In this document: positions 1 through 6,905 of the stretch, in pieces
How positions within the stretch are numbered: the first letter of the stretch is position 1
How the letters are laid out: each line of letters starts with the position of its first letter
NCBI GenBank assembly: GCA_030625465.1
Contig: DAOUQS010000005.1
Span: 1-25,835, forward strand
Source of the DNA: Amylibacter sp.
GTDB lineage: Bacteria; Pseudomonadota; Alphaproteobacteria; Rhodobacterales; Rhodobacteraceae
Reading direction: 5' to 3'
Length of the DNA: 25,835 bases
Notes under the pieces: generated by a model
Told to the model about the DNA's origin: nothing
The model's database searches: none
What the model saw: only the letters and a program-made list of their open reading frames with translations
Made by a program: the position numbers and the translations under genes

Positions 1-237
1 ACCGCAATTTTCTGTCTGATTTTTGCATGGAACGAATACGCCTTTGCCGTGCTTTTAACCTCTGGCAACGCGCAGACCGCACCTCCGTTTATTCCGACAA
101 TCATCGGGGTAGGTGGCAAAGACTGGCCGGCGGTGGCGGCCGGGGCCACCATATTCCTGATCCCGGTTATGATCTTCACCATATTGCTGCGCAAGCATCT
201 GCTTAGCGGCATTACATTCGGGGCGGTGCGCAAATGA
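1..237 (+). CDS. Carbohydrate ABC transporter permease, MalG-type (C-terminal part)
   Basis: This is the last 78 residues of an inner-membrane permease; the frame is open from the first base of the window, so the start lies upstream. The visible part begins inside a hydrophobic helix followed by WNEYAFAVLLTS, a sequence typical of the segment after the EAA loop in MalG/UgpE-type sugar permeases. A last membrane helix (about TIFLIPVMIFTILL) and a short basic cytoplasmic tail (LRKHLLSGITFGAVRK) end the protein. The tail form LLSGxTxGAVK/R is very common in carbohydrate permeases. Its stop codon overlaps the start of the next gene (ATGA at 234-237), so it belongs to the same operon as the ATPases and the DAK-family kinase. 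The EAA motif that contacts the ATPase is not in the window. The substrate cannot be read from this fragment. Confidence 0.88.
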   Translation, partial: TAIFCLIFAWNEYAFAVLLTSGNAQTAPPFIPTIIGVGGKDWPAVAAGATIFLIPVMIFTILLRKHLLSGITFGAVRK

Positions 238-422
238 GCAACTTTATTTCAGGGCTGTTACGGTTTCGTCGCGGGGCATGGGAAATGCTGGCAACCATCC
301 TGATCGCCGTTGGTGTTTTCATGCTGATGCAGCCTTTTGCGCTGATCGCTTACACTTATTCGTTTATTGTCACCCTTATCGGCACGGTGATGTTCATCAT
401 CGTCAGCCATTTTCCGGAATAG
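234..422 (+). CDS. Small two-helix inner-membrane protein of the ABC transporter operon
   Basis: This 62-residue protein starts on an ATG that overlaps the permease stop codon (ATGA) and ends three bases before the first ATPase gene, so it is embedded in the transporter operon. It has a basic N-terminus (LLRFRRGAW) followed by two hydrophobic segments, roughly residues 18-38 and 41-58, joined by a short turn, which fits a helical hairpin in the membrane. I do not recognise a named family. Known rhizobial glycerol ABC operons also carry a small hydrophobic protein beside two ATPases, so an accessory role in the transporter is a reasonable inference. Coding status is supported by translational coupling at both ends and by the lack of any other use for the space. 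Confidence 0.68.
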   Translation: MSNFISGLLRFRRGAWEMLATILIAVGVFMLMQPFALIAYTYSFIVTLIGTVMFIIVSHFPE

Positions 423-425
423 CGT

Positions 426-1523
426 ATGGCCCAGATTATTGTAAAAAACATCCGTAAGGATTTTGGTAATTTCACCGCCGTGCAAGCCTCGTCTTTCACC
501 ATCGAAGACGGCGAGTTTTTCATGCTGCTTGGTCCGTCTGGTTGCGGTAAAACCACCACCTTGCGGATGATTGCAGGGCTGGAATTACCCACATCGGGCG
601 AGATTTATATTGATGGCGAAGAGGTAGGTCAAAAGCCCGCGTCACAACGCGATATCGCATTTGTGTTCCAGATGTTTGCGCTTTATCCGCATATGAACGT
701 ACGCCAAAACATCAGTTACCCGCTGAAAAGCCAAGGCGTGCCAAAGTCCGAGGTGGTCCGCCGCGTCAACGAAGTTGCGCGCATTCTGGGCATTGAAGAC
801 ATCTTGAACAAACCTGTTAGCGGCCTGTCGGGGGGCGATCGTCAACGTATTGCCTTGGGGCGCGCGATTGTACGTGAACCCAAAGCGTTTTTGATGGATG
901 AACCACTTGGCGCGCTGGACGCGGAATTCCGCGAACACATGTCAGAAGAACTGCGCGCATTGCATGATCGCATGAAGGCAACCACAGTTTACGTGACCCA
1001 TGACCAGTTGGAAGCCATGCAAATGGGCGACAAAATCGTGGTGATGAATCACGGCGTGGTGGAACAGTTCGGCGTGCCGCAAGACATTTACGACTGGCCC
1101 GCAACTTTGTTTGTGGCTGATTTTATCGGCTCGCCCTCGATGAACTTTCTGAAGTTTAACGGTATGATCAAAAAAGGTGCCACGACTGTGAAACTGGACG
1201 GTCACAGCTTTAAAATTCCCAAACAGCTGGAAGATTGCCAAGGTGATCTTGTCTTTGGCATTCGTCCCGAACATGTGACCCTGTCAAAAAACGGCGCTTA
1301 CAAAGGGCAGGTAACCGCAACCGAATATCTGGGGACAACGCAAATTGTGACGATGGAAACGGTTAACGGCATCTTGAAGGCGCGTATCGGATCCGATGTT
1401 GTGATAAATGTTGATGATCATGTCGGGCTGGGTTTCCATCCCGAAACCGTAACTATTTTCGATGAAAACAGCGGACGCGCACTTCTTTCCGAGCAGAACA
1501 AAGGGGTGTTGTCCAATGGCTGA
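426..1523 (+). CDS. ABC transporter ATP-binding protein, MalK/UgpC family (first of two)
   Basis: This 365-residue ATPase would power the permeases encoded at and before the window start. It shows Walker A GPSGCGKT (residues 36-43), the Q-loop in VFQMFALYPHM (Q82), the ABC signature LSGGDRQ (134-140), Walker B FLMDEP (155-160), a D-loop (GALDA) and the switch His192 in YVTHD. The region after about residue 235 matches the TOBE-type regulatory domain of MalK-like proteins, including the FGIRPEHV segment. The signature carries Asp where LSGGQ is usual. The gene starts three bases after the small membrane protein and its stop overlaps the next ATPase gene. Two non-identical ATPases in one operon suggest a heterodimer, as in rhizobial glycerol transporters. 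The substrate is not determined by the ATPase. Confidence 0.93.
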   Translation: MAQIIVKNIRKDFGNFTAVQASSFTIEDGEFFMLLGPSGCGKTTTLRMIAGLELPTSGEIYIDGEEVGQKPASQRDIAFVFQMFALYPHMNVRQNISYPLKSQGVPKSEVVRRVNEVARILGIEDILNKPVSGLSGGDRQRIALGRAIVREPKAFLMDEPLGALDAEFREHMSEELRALHDRMKATTVYVTHDQLEAMQMGDKIVVMNHGVVEQFGVPQDIYDWPATLFVADFIGSPSMNFLKFNGMIKKGATTVKLDGHSFKIPKQLEDCQGDLVFGIRPEHVTLSKNGAYKGQVTATEYLGTTQIVTMETVNGILKARIGSDVVINVDDHVGLGFHPETVTIFDENSGRALLSEQNKGVLSNG

Positions 1524-2511
1524 GGTTGTCCTGAATAACGTGTCAAAATCATTCGGCGCGGATGTTGCCTTGCAAAATGTCACAATGACTATTCCCGACG
1601 GGGCTTTTGTGGTTCTGCTTGGGCCAACGGGTGCGGGCAAGACCACCACATTACGGCTAATTTCCGGTCTTGAAAAACCCGATAGCGGTGACATTTCAAT
1701 CGGCGGTGTATCTGTCAAAGGCCAAACCCCGGCAATGCGCGATGTGGCAATGGTATTTCAACAATACTCGCTTTATCCGCATCTTACCGTGCGTGATAAT
1801 CTGGCCTTCCCACTGCGCTCGCCTATTTTGCAAACGCCCAAGGACGAGATTACCCGCAAAGTCGCTGAAGTGGCCGAGGTTCTACAAATCAGCCACAAGC
1901 TGGACAATAAAGCCACAGCACTTTCGGGCGGTGAAATGCAACGCGTTTCCATCGGGCGTGCCCTTGTACGAAATCCGCAAATTTATCTGATGGATGAACC
2001 ACTTAGTTCGCTGGATGCCAAGCTGCGCACTGACCTTCGGGTCGAATTGAAGCGCATTCAGGCAGGCTTGGGTGCGACCATGCTTTATGTCACCCACGAC
2101 CAGATTGAGGCCATGACAATGGCCACCCATGTGGGTGTTCTGGACAAGGGGCGTCTGGTGCAATTCGGCTCTCCGCGTGAGATTTATGAAAATCCGGTCA
2201 GCATTTATGTAGCCAGCCGGCTGGGCATTCCGCGCATCAACCTTTTACCGGTTGATCTGTTTGGCAATGCACCGTTTGGGGCTGCTACGATCGGGCTGCG
2301 CCCTGAACATATTCATCAGGGTGATGGCCAAGACTGTGTTGTGCAACGTGTCGAGCATTTGGGCGATCAAACCCGGTTGCATCTAAAGCTGAAAGATCAC
2401 GACATTCTAACCGTTACCGATGTTCACACAAAACTACGCCCCAAAGACACTATCGCGATACGCCCGAAAAACCCGCTTTTTTTCGATGCTGATGGCGCAC
2501 GGATCACTTAA
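1516..2511 (+). CDS. ABC transporter ATP-binding protein, MalK/UgpC family (second of two)
   Basis: This 331-residue ATPase partners the preceding one. I chose the ATG at 1516 because the encoded MAEVVLNNVSKSF start is the normal N-terminus of the family and the codon overlaps the upstream stop (ATGGCTGA), which indicates translational coupling. The open frame reaches back to 1462, but those 18 extra residues have no family resemblance. Visible motifs are Walker A GPTGAGKT (36-43), Q-loop Q82, signature LSGGEMQ (136-142), Walker B LMDEP (158-162) and His194 in YVTHD. A shorter TOBE-like C-terminal region includes GLRPEHI. The protein shares the family architecture with its neighbour but is clearly a divergent paralogue, not a recent duplicate. 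The kinase gene follows 11 bases downstream. Confidence 0.92.
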   Translation: MAEVVLNNVSKSFGADVALQNVTMTIPDGAFVVLLGPTGAGKTTTLRLISGLEKPDSGDISIGGVSVKGQTPAMRDVAMVFQQYSLYPHLTVRDNLAFPLRSPILQTPKDEITRKVAEVAEVLQISHKLDNKATALSGGEMQRVSIGRALVRNPQIYLMDEPLSSLDAKLRTDLRVELKRIQAGLGATMLYVTHDQIEAMTMATHVGVLDKGRLVQFGSPREIYENPVSIYVASRLGIPRINLLPVDLFGNAPFGAATIGLRPEHIHQGDGQDCVVQRVEHLGDQTRLHLKLKDHDILTVTDVHTKLRPKDTIAIRPKNPLFFDADGARIT

Positions 2512-2522
2512 GGAGAAATATC

Positions 2523-4154
2523 ATGCCTCAGTTTATTAACACAAAACAAAATCTGGTGACGGAAGCAATCGACGGCATGTTACGCACCGCAGGCGGGCAT
2601 TTGGCCCGTTTGGACGGTTATCCGCATATCCGCGTCGTGGTGCGCACGGATTGGGATAAGTCCAGGGTCGCGCTGGTCTCTGGCGGTGGTTCGGGACATG
2701 AACCGGCACATGCAGGTTTTGTCGGAAAAGGCATGTTAACCGCGGCCGTGTGCGGCGACGTTTTTGCCTCACCTTCTGTGGATGCGGTTCTTGCGGGAAT
2801 TCTGGCAGTAACCGGCACGGCTGGTTGTTTGCTGATTGTTAAAAATTATACCGGTGACCGACTGAACTTCGGGCTGGCTGCGGAACGTGCGCGGGCCTTT
2901 GGTTTGAAGGTCAGCATGGTCATCGTTGACGATGATATCGCACTGCCGGAACTGCCGCAGGCGCGCGGTGTTGCCGGAACGCTGTTCGTGCATAAAATCG
3001 CAGGCGCACTGGCCGAAGCTGGTGAGGATCTGGATGCGGTAACGCAGGCCGCCAACCGTGTGATCGACAATGTTGTGTCCATTGGTATGTCGCTGGATAC
3101 CTGTACAGTTCCAGGTTCCCCCAAGGAAGATCGCATTGCCAAGGGCAAGGCGGAACTGGGTCTGGGCATCCACGGCGAAGCCGGCATTGAACAAGTCTCG
3201 TTTACCAATGCCAAAGATGCGATGGCGATGGTGGTTGACCGTCTGGCCAATCACATTAATGCGGGATCAATTGTTGCCTTGCTGAACAATCTGGGCGGTG
3301 CGACCTTGCTGGAAATGTCTGTTCTGGCAGAGGAATTGATGAAATCCGATCTTGGAAGACGCATTCATTTTATGGTTGGCCCTGCATCGATGATGACCTC
3401 GCTGGATATGCGCGGGTTTTCAGTGTCCTTGCTGCCCGTCAGCAATGGCGATGAAGTTCTATTGAAAGCACCGGTTGATCCCTGGGCATGGCCACCTTGC
3501 GTGAATGTGTCCGGCGTAAATGTGCTGGAACTGCCTGACGGTTTAACACCGATTAAGCCAATGCCGTCACAAAACCCGAAAACTGCGGCGTTTCTGATAC
3601 GTTGCTGTGATGCCTTTATTGCCGCCGAGGCGGATTTGAATGCGTTGGATGCAAAGTCGGGGGATGGCGATACGGGCTCTACTTTGGCGGGCGCATCGCG
3701 CGCTATGAAAGGCGCGATAGACAGGCTGCCACTTGCGGATCTGACCCAGCTTTACCGTGCAATCGGACAGGAACTTAGCCAGACAATGGGCGGCTCTTCC
3801 GGTGTATTGCTGGCGATTTTCTTTTCGGCAGTCGGTGATGCCGCTTCAAGCGGATTAAATGTAGTGGATGCGCTAAAAGCCGGACTGGACCGCGTGCAAC
3901 AGGTTGGCGGCGCAAGTGCAGGCGACCGCACCATGATCGACGCACTGGCCCCCGCGCTGGACGCTTTACCGAACGGGATCAGTGAAGCGGCAAAGGCTGC
4001 GCGAACCGGTGCCGATTACACAGCGAACATCACCAAAGCCAAAGCAGGCCGTGCAAGCTATATCAGCGAAGACAAGCTGAAAGGCCACAATGACCCGGGC
4101 GCCGAGGCAGTCGCACGCTTGTTCGAAACGCTGGATGATTATTTAAAGGGCTAG
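2523..4154 (+). CDS. dhaKL: Dihydroxyacetone kinase family protein, fused DhaK-DhaL (ATP-dependent)
   Basis: This 543-residue single-chain kinase has the substrate-binding DhaK domain (about 1-335) and the nucleotide-binding DhaL domain (about 350-543). DhaK landmarks are GGGSGHEP (54-61), the YTGDRLNFG segment (109-117) and His217 in GLGIHGEAG, which corresponds to the residue that binds the ketose as a hemiaminal. DhaL landmarks are GDGDTG (380-385), which binds Mg-ATP through the aspartates, and TMGGSSG (421-427). Having DhaL on the same chain points to ATP rather than PTS phosphoryl transfer. A good ribosome site (AAGGAG, 8 bases before the ATG) sets the start. It is the last gene of the transporter operon, so it probably phosphorylates the imported compound or its oxidised product. 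Dihydroxyacetone is the default substrate; erythrulose and related tetruloses are known alternatives in the family. Confidence 0.94.
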   Translation: MPQFINTKQNLVTEAIDGMLRTAGGHLARLDGYPHIRVVVRTDWDKSRVALVSGGGSGHEPAHAGFVGKGMLTAAVCGDVFASPSVDAVLAGILAVTGTAGCLLIVKNYTGDRLNFGLAAERARAFGLKVSMVIVDDDIALPELPQARGVAGTLFVHKIAGALAEAGEDLDAVTQAANRVIDNVVSIGMSLDTCTVPGSPKEDRIAKGKAELGLGIHGEAGIEQVSFTNAKDAMAMVVDRLANHINAGSIVALLNNLGGATLLEMSVLAEELMKSDLGRRIHFMVGPASMMTSLDMRGFSVSLLPVSNGDEVLLKAPVDPWAWPPCVNVSGVNVLELPDGLTPIKPMPSQNPKTAAFLIRCCDAFIAAEADLNALDAKSGDGDTGSTLAGASRAMKGAIDRLPLADLTQLYRAIGQELSQTMGGSSGVLLAIFFSAVGDAASSGLNVVDALKAGLDRVQQVGGASAGDRTMIDALAPALDALPNGISEAAKAARTGADYTANITKAKAGRASYISEDKLKGHNDPGAEAVARLFETLDDYLKG

Positions 4155-4177
4155 GGTCCTGACCCTAGCCCTTTAAA
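4142..4177 (+). terminator. Perfect 17-bp hairpin overlapping the kinase stop codon
   Basis: The arms at 4142-4158 and 4161-4177 are perfectly complementary (TTTAAAGGGCTAGGGTC and its reverse complement) with only CT between them; the loop in RNA would be somewhat larger. The stem includes the TAG stop of the kinase gene at 4152-4154. There is no downstream T-run on the plus strand, so classical intrinsic termination is uncertain. It sits between two convergent genes and is symmetric, so it could end transcription from both sides or protect the 3' end of the mRNA. A smaller imperfect stem (TTCCC/GGGAA, 4190-4203) lies just beyond. Confidence 0.6.
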
Positions 4178-4214
4178 CCCAGATGATATTTCCCTGCGGG
4201 GAATAAACTGTAAA

Positions 4215-5240
4215 TTATTCCTTAACCGGTTGGGCAGCAGGAAAGACCCACGATCCGTCAAGAAGTTCAGTACGCGGTTGGTATAGCCGAACCGTGTAAT
4301 TCCACCCTTCCGTTAATGGGACGCAGTTTATACGTTCATCCTTGCAACCACCCAAATGAACCGTAAAAGATCCATCCTTATTTGGCGTATTGGCAATGTT
4401 ATTGATACTATAGCTGTCGAAATCATTTTTTTGGAAATAACCATCTTTATTGTAGACACTGACAGACCAAAAAGCATCAACCGGAACGTCCTTTACCGAT
4501 ATCTGATATTCGCCAATTGGAAGCTGGGGATCGACATTCAGATAATAAGCATCCTCGATTGGCAAGCCACCCCAACCAAATGCGGTGCCCAAAAGAAACC
4601 GGACAGGATCAACTGTAGTTTTGTTTCCAAAGGTCTTTTGGGTGCTAGGCAGGCCCTTTGCCAACTCCAGCAGCGGTTTATAGGTAGCATTATAGCTATC
4701 CATATCATAATTTGGCATGGTGAACGGCTTTGTCGAAGCAGACTCAATCCTCATTTTGTCTTGTAGGGCATTTGTAGCCTTAATATCGGCTTCATCTGTA
4801 GCATTAACAAGGGTGCGTACCGCGATAACAACATAGGGCGTATCAAATTCATCCATGGTCAGGTCAAAAGTGCCGCCGCCATAAAACACCTTGTTGATAT
4901 AGCCATCATTGTTGACAACCATTGTCGATAAATAACGCTCGCCCACATCCGGTATTATTAACTTGGCACCCTTGGAAATATCTATGATCGCAAAACTGTA
5001 AAGCGTATCGCGATTCATACGTATAACACTTTGCCCATCCAGCGGCGTGGGCAACCTATAATGTACAAGTTTGTTCACGCCTTGCGTAATTTTCAGCATT
5101 CGCTCCATTTGCATATTGGTTTCAGCACGGGCGTAATTTTCAAAATTCACAGTAATCGGTGTATCTGCGGCTTGGGTAGGAGTTCCGATAATAAACGGTG
5201 CAGAACATGCCAGGAAAAAACGGGGAAAGAGAGTATTCAT
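4215..5240 (-). CDS. Secreted DUF1254/DUF1214 domain protein
   Basis: This is a 341-residue exported protein of unknown biochemical function. I chose the ATG at 5238-5240 because it gives a signal peptide (MNTLFPRFFLACSAPFI, then a probable cleavage near TQAA-D) and has an AAAGA ribosome site about 7 bases upstream; the open frame reaches to 5300 but that start would bury the signal. The N-terminal half carries the DUF1254 hallmark NRDTLYSFAIIDISKG, and the C-terminal half carries DUF1214 features (AFWSVSVYNKDGYF, followed by YSINN and SFTVHLGG). Members are often annotated only as DUF proteins. The gene stands alone, convergent to the kinase operon, and is visibly richer in A and T than both flanks, which suggests separate acquisition. 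No neighbour gives a functional clue. Confidence 0.9.
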   Translation of the reverse strand: MNTLFPRFFLACSAPFIIGTPTQAADTPITVNFENYARAETNMQMERMLKITQGVNKLVHYRLPTPLDGQSVIRMNRDTLYSFAIIDISKGAKLIIPDVGERYLSTMVVNNDGYINKVFYGGGTFDLTMDEFDTPYVVIAVRTLVNATDEADIKATNALQDKMRIESASTKPFTMPNYDMDSYNATYKPLLELAKGLPSTQKTFGNKTTVDPVRFLLGTAFGWGGLPIEDAYYLNVDPQLPIGEYQISVKDVPVDAFWSVSVYNKDGYFQKNDFDSYSINNIANTPNKDGSFTVHLGGCKDERINCVPLTEGWNYTVRLYQPRTELLDGSWVFPAAQPVKE

Positions 5241-5408
5241 TTTTATATCTTTCAAAATTTTTATATGAACACCTATATAATAGCATGGCGGGCTTGTCAT
5301 GGTTTCGTTTGGTCACCAACAATGAGTGTGTCTATTTTTTCAATCGTCATCGAATGAATCCTTTTTTGAGTAATGGTCATTTGGCCTTGGCCAAAATTAG
5401 GTTAGAGC
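5241..5408. other. AT-rich intergenic region with two small inverted repeats
   Basis: This gap separates the aldehyde dehydrogenase stop from the DUF1254 gene, both on the minus strand. It should hold the promoter of the DUF1254 gene and the end of the polyamine operon. Two inverted repeats lie at its right end: TTTGGCC-TT-GGCCAAA at 5380-5395 and ATTAGG/CCTAAT at 5396-5413. I could not assign clear -35 and -10 boxes. The base composition is strongly AT-rich near 5240-5280. Confidence 0.45.
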
Positions 5409-5413
5409 CTAAT
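5380..5413 (-). terminator. Possible terminator pair after the aldehyde dehydrogenase gene
   Basis: Read on the minus strand, the stem ATTAGG...CCTAAT spans the dehydrogenase stop codon and is followed by TTTTGG and then a second stem TTTGGCC-AA-GGCCAAA. The stems are short and the T-run is only four bases, so termination is possible but weak. The placement, exactly at the end of the operon, is the main support. Confidence 0.35.
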
Positions 5414-6896
5414 ATTTTATCCATGTAGTTTTTAGCGCTATATATTTGTCAAACGAATGGATCGACAAATCGCGGCCGTATCCCGATTGCTTCATCCCGC
5501 CAAAGGGTGTCATAGCGCTTAAAGCATCCACTGTGTTGACCGATACCGTCCCGACATTCAGGGCGTCTGATACGCCAAGTGCGCGCGAAAGATCACGGGT
5601 CCAAACCGATGCCGCCAGCCCGTAAACCGTGTCATTGGCCATGGTGATGGCTTCATCATCGGTGTTGAAGGTCTGCACTGCCAGTACGGGCCCAAAAATC
5701 TCATTGCGGGCAATTTGGTGATCGCTTTCCACATTGTCAAAAATTGTTGGGGTCACAAATGCGTCTGAACCGTTCAGGGTAACACGTTCACCACCTGTGA
5801 CCAGGCGACTGGATTGCGTGCCGCTTTCTATAAAACGCATCACTGTATCGGTGTGGGATTTATCCACCATTGAACCAAGCGTGGATGCTGGATCTAGCGG
5901 GTCACCAGGGATAATCGCTTCGGCGCGGGTTTTCATTCGATCCAGCATTTCATCCTTGATCGAGGCATGGACCAGCATGCGGGAATTGGCGGAGCACACC
6001 TCGCCTTGATTGAAGAAAATACCGAACGCTGCCATATCGGCCGCCGCATCCAGATCGGCATCAGAGAAGATGAGGTTGGGGCTTTTGCCACCGGTTTCCA
6101 GCCAGACCTGTTTCATGTTACTTTCACCAGCGTAACGTTGGAACATTTTGCCTACGGCAGTTGATCCAGTGAAGACAAGGCAATCCACATCTTCGTGCCG
6201 GCCCAATGCCTGGCCCGCTTCTTCGCCATAGCCGGGTACGACGTTCAGAACACCATCAGGCAGTCCGGCCTCAACCGCAAGTTCGGCTAGGAAGAGTGCT
6301 GATAGCGGCGACTGCTCGGCCGGTTTCAGCACCACGGAATTACCGGTGGCCAGCGCTGGTGCCAGTTTCCATGTTGCCATATCCAGCGGAAAATTCCACG
6401 GCACAACAGCCCCGATAACCCCTAGCGGCACCCGACGTATCATAGCAATGTCGCGGCCACCGGTCGGGGCAATTTCATCATAGAGCTTGTCAATTGCCTC
6501 GGCGTGCCACTGAAAGAAATGCGCCGATCCCGGCGCGTCAATGGTCGAGCTGTCTTTGATCAGCTTGCCCATATCAAGCGTGTCCAGCAAGGCAAATTCA
6601 GGGATATTGTCCCGGATCAGGGCAGCGAGTTTCAAAAGAACCTCTTTGCGTTCTGACGGGGTTTTTCCGGACCAGACGCCGCTTTCAAACGCTTGGCGTG
6701 CAGATTTCACTGCCCGGTCAATATCATCACCATTACCGCGCGCCACGACGGTCAGAACCTCGCCAGTTGCAGGGTTCACGGTTTCGAATTTATCGCCCGA
6801 CAGAGCGTCGCAAAACGCTCCATCGATAAAACACTGGTTGCGAAATTTCAAAGCTGCCGCTTTGGCTTTCCAGTCATTGAAAGACATATCGGTCAT
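5409..6896 (-). CDS. puuC: NAD(P)-dependent aminoaldehyde dehydrogenase, PuuC-like
   Basis: This 495-residue aldehyde dehydrogenase probably oxidises 4-aminobutanal or a gamma-glutamyl or acylated form to the corresponding acid. Landmarks are PWNFP with Asn168, the cofactor loop FTGSTAVGK (242-250), the general base Glu267 in LETGGKSPN and the nucleophile Cys301 in NQGEVCS. The N-terminal form (FNDWKAKAAALKFRNQCFIDG) and the end (SGYGRDLSIHSFDKYIALKTTWI) resemble PuuC of E. coli closely in layout. The gene starts 9 bases after the aminotransferase stop, with AGGGA overlapping that stop as ribosome site, so the two are translated from one message. The order aminotransferase then dehydrogenase fits putrescine to 4-aminobutyrate. 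No gamma-glutamylputrescine synthetase is visible, so the direct transamination route is more likely than the glutamylated one. Confidence 0.9.
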   Translation of the reverse strand: MTDMSFNDWKAKAAALKFRNQCFIDGAFCDALSGDKFETVNPATGEVLTVVARGNGDDIDRAVKSARQAFESGVWSGKTPSERKEVLLKLAALIRDNIPEFALLDTLDMGKLIKDSSTIDAPGSAHFFQWHAEAIDKLYDEIAPTGGRDIAMIRRVPLGVIGAVVPWNFPLDMATWKLAPALATGNSVVLKPAEQSPLSALFLAELAVEAGLPDGVLNVVPGYGEEAGQALGRHEDVDCLVFTGSTAVGKMFQRYAGESNMKQVWLETGGKSPNLIFSDADLDAAADMAAFGIFFNQGEVCSANSRMLVHASIKDEMLDRMKTRAEAIIPGDPLDPASTLGSMVDKSHTDTVMRFIESGTQSSRLVTGGERVTLNGSDAFVTPTIFDNVESDHQIARNEIFGPVLAVQTFNTDDEAITMANDTVYGLAASVWTRDLSRALGVSDALNVGTVSVNTVDALSAMTPFGGMKQSGYGRDLSIHSFDKYIALKTTWIKY

Positions 6897-6905
6897 TGTT
6901 TTTCC

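Noticed and set aside
1462..1515. Upstream start for the second ATPase at 1462
   Set aside because: The added residues overlap the preceding ATPase and do not resemble the family; the ATG at 1516 gives the standard N-terminus.
2769..3254. Minus-strand open frame opposite the DhaK domain
   Set aside because: Antisense shadow of a clear kinase gene.
5409..6896. Complete gamma-glutamylated putrescine (Puu) pathway
   Set aside because: Only the PuuC-like dehydrogenase is present; no PuuA, PuuB or PuuD-like gene lies in the window, and an aminotransferase precedes it, which favours direct transamination.
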